DNA from: Stromatinia cepivora
Lineage: Eukaryota; Ascomycota; Leotiomycetes; Helotiales; Sclerotiniaceae
Length of the DNA stretch: 64,000 bases
NCBI GenBank assembly: GCA_014898415.1
Contig: RCTD01000024.1
Span: 868,001 to 932,000, forward strand
Direction: 5' to 3'
Both the position numbers and the translations under genes were made by a program. This document shows, piece by piece, positions 13,260-24,736 of the stretch; within the stretch, counting starts at the first letter, position 1; each line of letters opens with the position of its first letter. The notes below the pieces were generated by a model that saw only the letters and a program-made list of their open reading frames with translations, ran no database searches and was not told where the DNA came from.

Positions 13260-14420
13260 AAATCATTAATACGGAGTAAATAAAATAAAGACAGGATGAG
13301 CCGCCATGAGTTGCCTGTTATCATGCCTTACTGTTTGGTTGGCCAGTACGCCTCGCTGGAATGACATCCATCTGTATCTTGAACACCAAATTAGATAGCT
13401 GTCAGGGGGGTTGATTGCAACTTTTTCCAACGCTTCAAATTCAGCAGCATTGTAGCTACTCAATCTAAACCATATTCTTCCGACACCTCAAAATTTTTTA
13501 AAAGGCAGCGTAACTGTAGCTTACCGATCCTTTTTGTAATCTTAACAATTTCAGGGCTATTCCTTAACAACCATGGGAAGGTAATCATTGATATCTCCAA
13601 TCCAAAGTCTGGGTAGATAAATACCCTAAATGAATTCTCATCTGGCACATTCCTCCATTCGAGTATTTCGTGATCTCGAGGATTGAACCAAAGAGGATCT
13701 TGTTTCCAATGTTGTACTTCGAGCGAAGAATGATGGAAGACAATTTGTTACCAATGGATGAATCATAATTAGACCTTTCCCTCGAAGTCCATACTGTAGA
13801 TCTACACCTTATAGCTCGACAGTATTAGAGCTAATATTTCCAAGCCAGTGAGAAACTTGTATCCGACCCTCAGAAACAAAGAGACCTCATTGGCCTCGAA
13901 GAGTAATAGCGAAAGTAAATACTTTCCCCCCAATGTTCGCAATCTCTTAGTCGGTCTTTGGCATTAACCAATATCTTCACACATTTTCCACTCCATCTAA
14001 TAGCAAAAGCAACAATACATATTCTTCGAGGCCATGAGCTTACAAGAGATCCTTTTGGATGAGAATAATGGAAGAGATAACATTCTCGAAGCAAGTCATG
14101 ATCAGTGAACTCGCTGGTTTTGCATAATTAGAAAGAACTTAGTCAAACATTATTCAGCATTGATAAGTAATTTACGAACCTCGGCCTCAATGTTGAGATG
14201 AAGATTAGATCTTGGGAGGTAAAAGGTTCATATCTGTTTGGGAGAAACATCTCTTCTGGATAGTGGTACGCACATCTTATAATATTGCATAGCTGTCTCC
14301 CGCCATTGTGAACAGCAACTCCAAGTTGCAACTTAGATTTCTGCCGAGTGGGAAACGGCAGAAGCAGAAGGAAAGTCCTAAACCGTTCTAGATAAGGTAC
14401 GTAAAAAGCACCCACCACAC
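13260..14420 (-). pseudogene. relic of an unrecognised gene
   Basis: Three coding-like pieces follow each other on the minus strand: 14418-14143, 14094-13870 and 13740-13266. They read aromatic-rich, protein-like text (for example LFHYSHPKGS and WKQDPLWFNPRDHE) but are joined only across stops or frame changes. The last piece has an in-frame stop near 13460. I do not recognise the family. Some gaps might be introns, so a badly modelled multi-exon gene is a weaker alternative. Confidence 0.35.
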
Positions 14421-14463
14421 AAACATTCCGGAAGATATGGACAATATACCAATAAATCCAATC

Positions 14464-15347
14464 CTAAATGTTCCCATAAGCATTCCTAAGTCCCACCCCC
14501 TCTTTACCAACCCTCTCCCAAAAACTCCTCAGACCCAAAACCTTCGCCCTTGCCGGTAGTTCCCTACGCTCAACCTTCTTCCCCCACGTCCCTCTTCCCA
14601 CAACACTCTCATTCCCATCCCTCCTAGCAAATCTCCTAACCAACCACCTGACCTCCACCTTCCCCTCCCTCGTCCCCTCAACCTCCCTCTCCCTCTCACC
14701 CACCCTCCCCTTCCACCCTTCCACCCAAGCTCTCAACCCATCTTTAACCCTTTCCCGCTCTACCTTCCTCTTGATACCTACTAAGCCCGGCGCTACCTTT
14801 CCATGCCCATAGCATTCTTTCGGCAGTACATTCTTCTCTACCAATGTTTCGATAGAGGGTCTTTGTCCAAGCTGTTTATTCAATTTGATTTTGATGAGGT
14901 TTCGACCCAGACTGCGTGCTGCGAGTGAGGTACGCGTTATGTATATGCGTTGGCTCATGAGATCTGTAAGAGGAGCTCGATGCGAGAGACGGCGGGAGAG
15001 AGTATGCGATGCATCGTGGAGACGGTGAGCGTGGAGAAGGGGGTCGAGGGAGAGTGTTCGGAGATGGTGAGATAGCTGTAGGCAAAGATGTTAATTATTG
15101 CTTATCTGAGTATGGAGTGGACTCTGGCAGAATGAGAAAATAGAGCATGTGGGTGAAACGGAGGAGTGAATTCACTTACTCGTGAAGCGATTAAAAGATC
15201 ATCGACATCTAGATATGATAGGATTTCCAAAATCAATTCATCTGGAAACTGCGATAAGCCGATATTGTTATCGCCTTTTATCTCGTATCGCGACGTATCC
15301 GCTATCACTATGGCTCTTTCATCATTCTGCGAAGCTGATTCCGTCAT
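14464..15347 (-). CDS. F-box protein (substrate adaptor of SCF ubiquitin ligase)
   Basis: Two exons, complement(14464..15075, 15180..15347), give 259 aa. Exon 1 starts at ATG 15345-15347 and encodes an N-terminal F-box (FPDELILEILSYLDVDDLL, about residues 30-50), which binds Skp1. The intron has donor GTAAGT at 15179 and acceptor CTACAG at 15076, phase 0. Exon 2 continues directly with LRTLSLDPLLHAHRLHDAS, then ITRTSLAARSLGRNLIKIKL and LGQRPSIETLVEK (RPEL-like), then a basic C-terminus. This order is that of a conserved but poorly characterised fungal F-box family. Both exons are free of stops, so the gene looks intact. Confidence 0.85.
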
Positions 15348-18100
15348 ATTGAGAATGACACGATGGGTTAGCTGATAATTTCCTGAGAAAATGATAGCAA
15401 AGTAGATTGATAATTGATGTTGCCTTTGGTAGTAGTAGTCGTCGTCGTCGTCTGAAAATGGCGGGGTTCAATCAATCTGCAGCAGATACCGTCACGGTCG
15501 GAGGTATCTGAGACATCCCGAGACAAAGAACATACAATCCAAACCATCACAACAACTTACTTTCTTACTTACAATAGTCTTTGAAGATATGTTCATGAAG
15601 TTTTCATGTAGTTAATAGGGTGATTGAAAATGGGGAATGAGCTCTTGCTGGAATTTCCAGATCTTCTCGCTCAAGCCCCTTCATTTGCTTCCAATTGAGC
15701 GAAACCCCCTCACAGTGGAAGAAAGCAAGTAGGAGGATTCTATTTTGAGGTCAAAATATATTATCATTCTTTGCCCCCATCATGCATTCAATAACAAACA
15801 ACAGTACATTTGTAATGATGATCACCTCCAAAATGTAACCCTCAACCATGTCATGGTGCACACCATCTTTTCCCTCAAGCTCTCCTCGATATCGACTTTT
15901 ACTCCAACTAGAACAAAAAATCATCCTCACCACTCGTCATCGCCCATCACAACCCTGTTCAACACGCTCAATCATTCCTGCGAACCTCAAACACGACCTT
16001 TTATTCTCGCATTACCCGTTCCTCTACCGTCCATCTCTTCCAACTCAACACCTCCCGCAACACGAAAAGAAAGTCACCAACCCATAACCCCCTCCGCGTC
16101 CCACAAACAGGCCTTCCTAGAGCCGCAAATCATCAAGGTGCAACTTATCGGTAACTAACCCGCCGACCCGCCAACACACATTCCAAAGAAAACGCACCAG
16201 CAAACCAGCACCAACCAGCTTCCCTTCATCAGCCCTGCATACTGGATACAGATAGCCTATCCCTAAAACAACACTCCATCTCCGTCTCACATCTATCGTG
16301 CGTGCTTAGAGCATGGGTACTAGGTACAAGGTATCTTACCTGTAGTGTGAATAGCATCTCCCCGTACATAGTTTTCATGTAAGGTGGAGGCGCATACATA
16401 CTGTCAAGCTACTTGTACGTTTGTATGTACACTACATCATAATCGAGCCATTGTATCAAATGACAATCTGGTTATCTCGACGTGTAGATTTCTAGTGTAC
16501 TGCGAACTATATTTTAGTAATGATAGCACAATGATCAATAGATCGACCAGTATGTAAGGCGTTCTTGTGACGACATTGACCCGAGTACAATACAACACAA
16601 TCAATCACTCAATTCTTTCAATCGCTCATGTAAACGTACATTCTACATAAATCTTATTTGCGATTTCCGTGTTCACCCTCTGCAAAAAATGTAATCCGAA
16701 CATTCCCAACGACTTTCCTGTCATCCCAAAGAAGCCCAACACTCCGGAAGCGACCTCTCCCTCGCAATTCCTATCACAGACAATAATGCAATCAGCCTTT
16801 TCACTATTCTCCGTCCAATACATCCACACACTATCAATACAAGGCGACAGAAAAGTCAAGATCTCACTCAAGTAACACAACAAACAGCAAAAACTATACT
16901 CCAAACCTCCAGGCCCCGACCACAAGGTCTCGACCCCATCTGTCACGGTACCACGACCTCCTCACCCTATCAAAAACTCCGCAACGCTCTAACATGGCAC
17001 CGGCTCCGTAACGGCCCGAGAGCATCTGATTCCATGTTTGTAAAAACACCTAGCCCTCGAAAATTAACCGTTGCCTGCTAGCCCTAAATCTTTGAACGCC
17101 TCATATTCATCAGAGTAGACCCGAATGCTAGCCCGCATGTAAGGATACAAACTACTTCAAATGCATGTGCTTTTCACCGTGGAAACTCGATCCGAGCTCT
17201 TGTATACCATGTCTGGAAATTATACGTGCATCTATCCATCTATCTATCTAAATCTTACCTATTTGCCTTGCCGTACGAGTCATAGATACCATTATCCAAA
17301 GAAATCGCACCGATGAACTCACACTGTAACGCCGTCCATTGCAAAAGTGAAGAAAAGACACTCATTCATTGGTTGATACATTCATAGCCTATTCGATAAC
17401 TGAATCGGTCCATCCATCGGTCAAAAAACATCATGTCCGAAAGTCCAAGATCCGCGCACCTACATCTGCGGTCAAAAGATTATGGAAAGTGGTGTCGTAC
17501 CGCATTGCCTTGCCCGTTACGATGAAGTAGTGCTGCTGCTTGATAAATGGTATGGAAGGCAGGCCTGATATATACTGTCGACCCCAAAGATGACCTACAT
17601 ATGCAGCTGCACACGTTGGATGTCACGAATTATCATTTATTCCTTCCTAACATCTATTTCTAACATCACGTACATACACACATACATACTTACATATTAA
17701 TTTTTCCTCGGACTATGAGCTCGTAAACTCGGGCTACCATGACAGATGTTGCGGTCATGTAAATGGCTGGCTCAACTTATTGATTCGAGAAGCATTGCTA
17801 TCTGACCACCTTTAAGAACACTACATACAAATCAAGTAAGCACTATCACATCGTGCTTTCGATTGTGCAATCCACTAGTTAAGCCATTGTTGGCTTATTG
17901 GTCCCATTTTCTAGAGGCTTCCACACAGAGCTCCTCCTAGCCAATAACTAAGGAACCGCCTCTCCCGCGGAGATCTATCCAATCATGTCCTCCAAATCGC
18001 CTCACTCCATTCTTTTACCGGTAGAAATGCCAATTGGGTTTATTTGAGCACTGATACTCCGTCCAATTGGCTAATTTAACCTGTCCCTTACTCTGATTCC
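15348..18100. other. intergenic, nothing identified
   Basis: Contains short simple repeats (GTAGTAGTCGTCGTCGTCG at about 15433) and C-rich, promoter-like DNA around 15900-16250. Open frames such as 15745-16158 read as low-complexity Ser/Pro/Thr without any recognisable domain. I see no tRNA, repeat or gene I can support. Confidence 0.4.
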
Positions 18101-19400
18101 GCATCACCAATTCAACACATGATTCAATTCAGTCCCGACAGTAAGGTCAGTAGCATTCGCGCTTTTATTGTTGCGCGCCAAAATTTGTGACGTTCGAAAA
18201 ATTCAAGAAGTTCCAATTCACAACAAAACCTGAATATCTCTGATATTGGTTTTCGTTTGTTGATGTTTATTGTTTTCTTGGGGGCGTAGAACTCTAAATT
18301 TCTCGCTTGTGGACCAATTGAGGGGCCTTTGTTTATTGTTAACTTTGTCGGCCGCAGAGGAAAGGGGGCCAAAAGGACGAGCATTCCTGGACATAAACAC
18401 CGACAAAAGCCATGTTTCGACATTAACAATAGAACTCATAGTTGATATCATCTCATCATGCATAATTCCACTCTCTGGGCTTTCGATGATCCCAGAATTG
18501 ACTCAATTTCATCACTCTAGGCGAACTCAGCTGGCTTCTGATTCCCAACCCCTCATTTTCAATCTGATCGGTGTGCAGGACGGGCTAAGATGCATTCAAA
18601 TATGAAAATCCTTGAATAGAATCTGCCTCACTAGAATGCCTTTCCCTCTTACCGTCCCCTGATGGAGAGAAGAAATGGCTCATCAATAGAGAACACCCTG
18701 ATATCATATGATAATGACACATAAGATTGGCATTACACCATGTGAACTTCGAGATAGAGAAACCCTGATCCACGCAACTACAACGTAAGGCAAGGTAAAC
18801 TGGAGGAAATGGCCACTCGGCTTTCGTCCTATGTTTGTGATATTTGCATATCTAGCTTGCCTGTGGGTTGGCTGACACCTTCCATGCAAAACACGACAGA
18901 AGTACCAGATGTATTTTTGCCCCCTAGATGCACATCCGATCTTTAGAATCACATACCGTTGGTGTGACGACTTCATTGCATTGGATTTCGCCACCGTTAC
19001 AAGCAACACTCGCCCTATACTGCCTTGTCTGTAGCGCCCCGTCATATTACCTTTGGCAATCTGCATGCTGACCATGCCAATACTGTCCATCACATATCAA
19101 AGAAAGCAAGAAGAATGACTATCATCTGCATTTATCGGGTCTTTCCTCGAATGACCATTCAGGGGTAATTTGAAGGATTACCGGCAAATCTTTACCTCAC
19201 TGAGGAGGATAGGACGCAATAAGATCGAAGACCGGAAGTGATTAAAAAGTGAGGCCGCATATTCCCTATAGAATATGACAGAATTATTCTCCGGTGAGAA
19301 AATGTGAGGGAAAAGAAGAAGGTGGTATGTGTAACCTTGCCAAATTGCATGATTGCAGCCCGACAAAGCCGTAGTTTGGAAACTTCGATATTCTAATCTA
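18101..19400. other. no supported gene
   Basis: Gene-like composition but only frames of 60-130 codons that do not connect by plausible splice sites. The longest, 18704-19093 on the minus strand, does not resemble a known protein. Confidence 0.3.
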
Positions 19401-19416
19401 GTTTGCTCGGCCAAAC

Positions 19417-20640
19417 TTAGGTTGCCACGTCAGTGACCATCCGAAGGCCTCCATTGGGACCATTTTCCTCCAAGCTACGTGCGTGGTGCATCGTGTTAAC
19501 CAACAGCTTAGCGAAAGCATCGTAGGTGTGAGATGCGATGTGAGTGGCGAGAATTTGTGACATATTGTACCTAGGCAAGTCGGGGCATGTTGGTTTGCAA
19601 ATGCATTGTGTAGATGATCTTTGCTCCAAGGCTTCGTCCATATCTGACAACACATCGATTTCTGACCACCTTGAGCTCGGCAAGACGGAACGGACTTTCG
19701 AGTCAGTATGCACATCGAGGCCGTCTTCTGCACAATCTGCGGCCATGTCTGTTGCAGAAAAAATAACCAGCATTCCATGTGGCTTGCAATCACCAGACTG
19801 TAAAAATATGTCCTGTTATCAAGTACTTCTTTCAGGCAGATATGAATTGACGCCAATTCGGTCAGAAAGGCAGGGAGTTATCAACATGTGACAGTATTTC
19901 AAACCGAAATATGTTGGATTCTAGCATCTCAATATCAAGGATATAGATTAGAGAAAGGACTAGAAGGAAGGCGAATATCCAATGGTAGTATTCTACCACA
20001 GCCATTACATGAAAATGATGGCGATCGACCGACCATTATTTGCAAAGAGACTCCGGTTGGTTTGGAATAAGAAGTAACCGGCAATTGTGTGATAGGTTTG
20101 GGTCAACATCTCTCCACAAAGAAGGTTGTTGCGGTCCGTCCTTGGGTCTAGCGGGTCTTTCGTTGCAAGCAGAGAACGGATGATCCAGTAATCGGGAGGA
20201 AGACTGGTGGCAATCAGTAAAAGCAAGGAAGTGACGGGACAAGAAATTCATAACGTTGATTACCATAGCGTAAACTTCTACACTCAGCAGGGGGGTGCAA
20301 ATGGTGTTGCAACGGACTGTGATTTGATGACCGATGCAGCAAATCCAACATGATTGAGTGTCCACCCTGTCGAGGCGAGCGAGGTAACTGAACGCGAGAG
20401 AATCTGAAGCAAGCATCGGCAGAGTGGCAGAATTCGATAGGTGCCAATTCTTTTGGCAATTGGGCCAAGGATATGATTAGCATCATGTATGTCTTGGGGA
20501 GAAAGGCACACAATATGCACTTCGTTTGTTGGCTCGAATGGAAGCGTGGAAAGCTCGAGGGGGCTAGTAGACAAACACGCAGGACCAGGCTGGAAGGATT
20601 GTGACGGCGTGGTGTTCGGACCATAAACAATCCTGTCCAA
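19417..20640 (-). other. possible multi-exon gene or relic, unrecognised
   Basis: Three minus-strand stretches look coding: 20640-20284 (ends PFAPPC), 20226-20005 and 19790-19417 (begins near MLVIFSATDMAADC, ends VTDVAT). They lie in order on the same strand, but I could not find a set of splice sites that joins them in one frame. No domain is recognised. It could be a real gene with several introns or a decayed one. Confidence 0.25.
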
Positions 20641-20646
20641 GTCGTG

Positions 20647-20654
20647 TATAAATA
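20647..20654 (+). promoter_or_regulatory. TATA box of the small Cys/His protein gene
   Basis: TATAAATA, about 300 bp upstream of the start codon at 20949. Pyrimidine-rich CA/TC-rich leader DNA follows from about 20680, as is usual for fungal 5' leaders. The leader contains an intron. Confidence 0.5.
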
Positions 20655-20855
20655 CTCCTCTGTATATCCCTAAGTGTCGAATAACTCCCATCATCAACCA
20701 CATCCTCAATACATCTCACAATCTTTCAACTCTTGCTTCATCCTCAAAACTTCATCACCATCCAGTCCAACAGTCTCACTCGAGACATCATTGCACATCG
20801 TCTCTGATCAAGTCATCTCAATCGATCCACCAAAAACATCTCCATACTTCGCCCG

Positions 20856-20937
20856 GTAGGTTTGAGCCATGAACTCTTGTCGCGTTTCATATGGGGTGTC
20901 ATATAGAGTCTAGGCTAATATGAATGGTTACACATAG
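20856..20937 (+). other. intron in the 5' untranslated leader
   Basis: GTAGGT donor, GGCTAATA branch-like site and ACACATAG acceptor, ending 11 bases before the ATG at 20949. No start codon in the spliced leader conflicts with that start. Inference from splice motifs only. Confidence 0.5.
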
Positions 20938-20948
20938 CTCCCATCAAC

Positions 20949-21284
20949 ATGTGTTTCTTCGACCAGTGTCAATTCGTCTGTGGTGACTATAAGTGGGGCC
21001 ACTTTCGACAACATTGTGCCAAAGAATACCGTACTGGCGAAACCTGTGGCATGAAATTGGTCATGACCACATACCAGAGTCAGGAGAAGTGCAAGATTTG
21101 CACAAAGATCGAAACAAAATGGGGCCGTATCCAAAAGGAGCAAGAGCGTGTGCTTCGATGGAAGAAAGAGAACGGAAAGAGTCGCCAACACTCAATCGCA
21201 GTGTCAGAGGGAAATATCCGGGATCTGCAACAAGAGGTCAACAATCTCGAATGGCAACGCTCGCAGAATGCTTTGGCTTTGTGA
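20949..21284 (+). CDS. small conserved fungal Cys/His-rich protein
   Basis: Single exon, 111 aa, ATG at 20949. The N-terminal half has spaced Cys and His residues (C2, C7, C11, H18, H22-C23, C33, C48, C51), suggesting a zinc-binding fold. The C-terminal half is charged with heptad-like spacing (residues 60-105) and probably coiled. This matches the layout of short hypothetical proteins common in Leotiomycetes and relatives, whose function is unknown. TATA box, leader intron and AUG context support expression. Confidence 0.65.
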   Translation: MCFFDQCQFVCGDYKWGHFRQHCAKEYRTGETCGMKLVMTTYQSQEKCKICTKIETKWGRIQKEQERVLRWKKENGKSRQHSIAVSEGNIRDLQQEVNNLEWQRSQNALAL

Positions 21285-22475
21285 AAGGCAAGAGACCAAT
21301 CGCTTGATTGAGTTGTGATATCTGATACTGATATTTTCGTAGTGAAACTTTCCACACAACATGATGGTAGAGAACGAGCGAACGATTTTGTGGTGTTTCA
21401 AACTTTTTTCTTAGGATTGTCTTTCTTTTGACGGAGTGAATTGACGGAAAGGAAGAGTGGTCTTTCATTTAAGGATATTGGGAATGATTGGTTTCTGGTG
21501 ACAGATGAAGGGAAGTTTTTTTTTTTGAATTAGATAGTCTCACGACTTAATGATGAAACGACCCTAACAAGTTCCTTGAAATTGCCAATAAACTGTGAAT
21601 GCAATTGTATCTTTTTATTAGATCCAGTCGTCCAGTCAAAATGAAGGGGGCCCATTTGATGTTGACCGGGCGCTTAGATGAAGAAATTGGGCGGCTGCGG
21701 AAATTGGTGTGTGCAAACCAAGAAGAACTTTGCCTGAACTGGTGGGGGAATGAGGCACAATCCGAAATCATAAAAGGCGATCATATCAAAAGATTCATCG
21801 GAGAATTTGGTAGTCGATGATGATCAATGAAGAGGTCCCATTTGAATGTTCCTTGTTGTGGGTCGCTATATATATATGTATGTAGTGAAGTATCGTATGT
21901 AGGTAGGTATGTGTTGTGATGTTGTGTAAAGTTTTCCTATTGCAATTAGCCTATTATGCATACTCAATTATGCACACCTGACTGGGAAATTGGTCATCAC
22001 TCGGTCAGGTTTCTTCTTCAATAGGTACAAATAAAGGTACAAATAACAAATATATATATGGTAAGGAGAAAGAAAAGAAGTCGAGAAACGCTTTCCAAAA
22101 ATCTTCAACTGGATCCTCCCCTTCCTTTATGAAATTCAGACTGAATGAGCTTGGGTGTAGTAGTAAATTGTAACGTGGCTAATCCTCAATGGATATCTGT
22201 GCAGCCTGACTGCAGAGCATGAGGAAGAGACGTGATAGGCTCTGATTCATGATCAAGCAACCAGTAGGCAGGCGCTTTTGACAAAGGATATGCTTGAATG
22301 ATACAACGCATAGTCAAATTACGCTTAGCTGGTCCAGTCAGAATTCGATACCCGATACTCCTCCTGGGAAATTACGGCAGCATGATGGGCCGTGGTATGA
22401 GGATATTGTAACGACCTTCCCAACTCCGATACGCCGTGGAACACAAAGATGGCCGTGTAAGTTCGAATCCATGTT
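21285..22475. other. intergenic
   Basis: Downstream regions of two convergent genes. Includes a T10 run at about 21517, an ATATATATATGTATGTA stretch near 21870 and a GGTACAAATAAA repeat near 22025. A 73-codon frame at 21599-21820 is not supported by anything else. Confidence 0.4.
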
Positions 22476-23159
22476 CTACTCCATGGCCGACTCTGCATCC
22501 GCAAACCCTCCTAATAATGGCCCCACGTCTTCTGATTTGACCTGCTTGTACTTCTTCATTTCCTCCACATCTTCATCATCCGATACCCAACCATCGGAAA
22601 TTGGGCGGGTACCCTCGACGGGGGTTTGTTTTGCATTGCTCGATTTGTCCTGTGATGGCATCTTGGCCAGAACTTCTTGATACCGCAACAGTCTTACATC
22701 TTGACCATTGCACATAGTGACGGGTGCGAGAGGAGCGTTTTGAGGGACCAGGGCAAAGATATCGACAAGATGACTGACGCGCAAGTTAGTTAGAGATGTC
22801 ACCAATGCAATAGAGTAGTTGGTTCCGACAGTGTACGGCTTGTGGGCTGAGTAGTGTCGATGTGACAAGAACCAGGAATGTTTGGAGCATACGTACTTGG
22901 ACGTCTGCGCTACGACCTTTTGTAAGGCCTCCGTCTCCCTTTGAACTTCTAGTGGATCTGCTTGGATGGTATTTGAATTTTGGTCCCCGAAACTGCCATA
23001 ATGATGGGGATGTGCATCATCGAAAAGTAACCTTTGATCTTCGCCCTAGTCGCGAAGTCGTTAGCAACAGCTTTATTTTGTATATAGCATAGAAAATCAA
23101 ACCTCATCCGACGAATCTCTATCACGATCCATCCCAAGACAAGAAGAACAATTACCCAT
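22476..23159 (-). CDS. LAMTOR1/Meh1-like lysosomal (vacuolar) adaptor
   Basis: Three exons, complement(22476..22773, 22897..23045, 23103..23159), 167 aa. Exon 1 encodes MGNCSSCLG, a start ready for N-myristoylation at Gly2 and palmitoylation at Cys4/Cys7. Exon 2 gives RLLFDDAHPHHYGSFGDQ, then a helix with LEVQRETEALQKVVAQTS. Exon 3 gives HLVDIFALVPQNAP and an acidic C-terminus. This is the order of fungal LAMTOR1/Ego1-type anchors of the Rag GTPase scaffold that recruits TORC1 to the vacuole. Intron 1 uses donor GTTTGA, branch GCTAAC and acceptor CTAG; intron 2 uses GTACGT and GTCAG. The phases fit exactly and no stop interrupts. Confidence 0.85.
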
Positions 23160-23632
23160 TGTGACTACCTATCTTCTCTACTCTATTCTCTCCAACTTCC
23201 AACAACCCAGAAAGGGATAAATTGATCCCATACACAACACCAACTGTACTACCTACAACCAATCATCGACAGATGAAATCTAGGTATCAAAACTTATGAA
23301 GATCGATAATATCCAGATATGCGACAAATATTCCGGAGTTAGATTGATGTTGCGAAAGCAAGGTGATGTTGTTCGAATTAATATCATAGAAGCATCCTTC
23401 AACCTTTTGGGGGGGGATGTTTCGATAAGAAAGTTGACCTCCAACTTCCCGGCTAAATTACGGTTAAGGATTTTAGTGCTTTTTTCTCTTTGTACGGAGA
23501 AATCGGAGAAATTCAGTAAGCTAAATATCTACGGAGTACAGAGTAGGTTATACCTTAATTACTTACTGAGTACTAACTAATTCAACCCCTTCATCCATTT
23601 CACTTGATTTTACTCTTTCAAAGTTTCATTAA
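23160..23632. other. upstream region, nothing identified
   Basis: Leader and promoter region of the LAMTOR1-like gene and unique DNA up to the MITE. A 94-codon plus-strand frame at 23296-23580 has no support. Confidence 0.4.
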
Positions 23633-23807
23633 TTGACAACGCTCCGCTGGGCCACTGCCGTGGAGGCTTTTTCGCTTCGCTCTAGGAGAAAATCCTTCCT
23701 ATTCTACCTTTCCTAGTATTCCCTTCACCCCCTTCATCTTCTTCCTTCATCAATCCTAGAGCGAAGCGAAAACTGCCTCCATGGCAAGGGGCCCAGCGGA
23801 GTGTCAA
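23633..23807. mobile_element. MITE with long terminal inverted repeats, Harbinger-like
   Basis: A 175-bp element whose ends are inverted copies of about 55 bp: the left end starts TTGACAACGCTCCGCTGGGC, and the right end reads TTGACACTCCGCTGGGCC on the minus strand. Both continue through GGAGGC...TTCGCTTCGCTCTAGGA. It is flanked by TAA on both sides (23630-23632 and 23808-23810), the 3-bp TWA target typical of PIF/Harbinger transposons. There is no coding capacity. The RNA would fold as one long hairpin. Confidence 0.8.
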
Positions 23808-24736
23808 TAATTTAATCCTCCTTTTCTACCTCTTTTTCCTTAATTCAATAGGTTCAATATTCAATCAATACATAGATACAAACAAGAATCAAACTTACCA
23901 TCCCTTCATTTGGATTGGCATCCCTCGAACATAAGGTTTTCCCCTTGGGAGTACCTTCACATCTCCCTTCACATCTCCCTTCACAGCTTCCTTCACAAAT
24001 AACACAAAAATAATATCAGAAACTTATGATAGATTCAACAAGGATTGAAGATTCAAAAATCTGATCTAATTGCTTCAATATCAGATCGTCTTTCGAATCT
24101 CATCACTCGATCTATAATTCAGAGGGGTACACCATTCTTCAAAATGATCGCACTTTCCAATCAACTCTCCTTCTAGGGATCAATCCAGGATATCTGGGAT
24201 ATTCGGCTCCAATCTTACAGTCCATCTCTTTCTCTTCTGCTGTAACAGCACCGAAGAACCAAATCTTAATTTTCCTTACTCTGTTGCTTCGATTTTTCGG
24301 CACCTTCGACGCGTTTGCTACGTGACGAGAATCTGCCCCTTACTTAATTACAACTTCACCTTGCGAGGATCCCTTCATGTAGGTGTACACCTTGCCTTAC
24401 CCTGCGAATTGTTATTATTTTCTCTAGTCGTCCGGTGACTATTTTTCAATCCAATTTTTCGAGTACCTGCAAGGCGGTACAATATATTGATCAACGTTCA
24501 CTTTACCCACCCATGTCCGTTGCCCTCGGCAGCAAACCCTTGGTATGTTATAGCATGATAGTTATAAGGAGGTATTTGCTCTTTCTCTGAATTTTTCCAT
24601 CAGCAGTCATCTTATTCTCACCTTCATTCATCAATTCCATTCGATTACGACGGTCTTCATTCTTTTGTCCGTCGTTCTATTTACTTTGCATCAGTTCCTC
24701 TGTCGACATTATCTTCTAATAGTCTATAATTTCACC
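23808..24736. other. intergenic and promoter of the wall-protein gene
   Basis: Contains three to four imperfect copies of CTTCACATCTCC at about 23955-23995, and a leader region before the ATG at 24737. No gene seen. Confidence 0.4.

Noticed and set aside
22450..22475. GTTCGAATCC resembling a tRNA T-loop
   Set aside because: No acceptor or anticodon stems around it; lies just beyond the LAMTOR1-like stop codon.
22294..22680. 128-codon plus-strand frame
   Set aside because: Antisense to exon 3 of the LAMTOR1-like gene, which has exact splice and family support.
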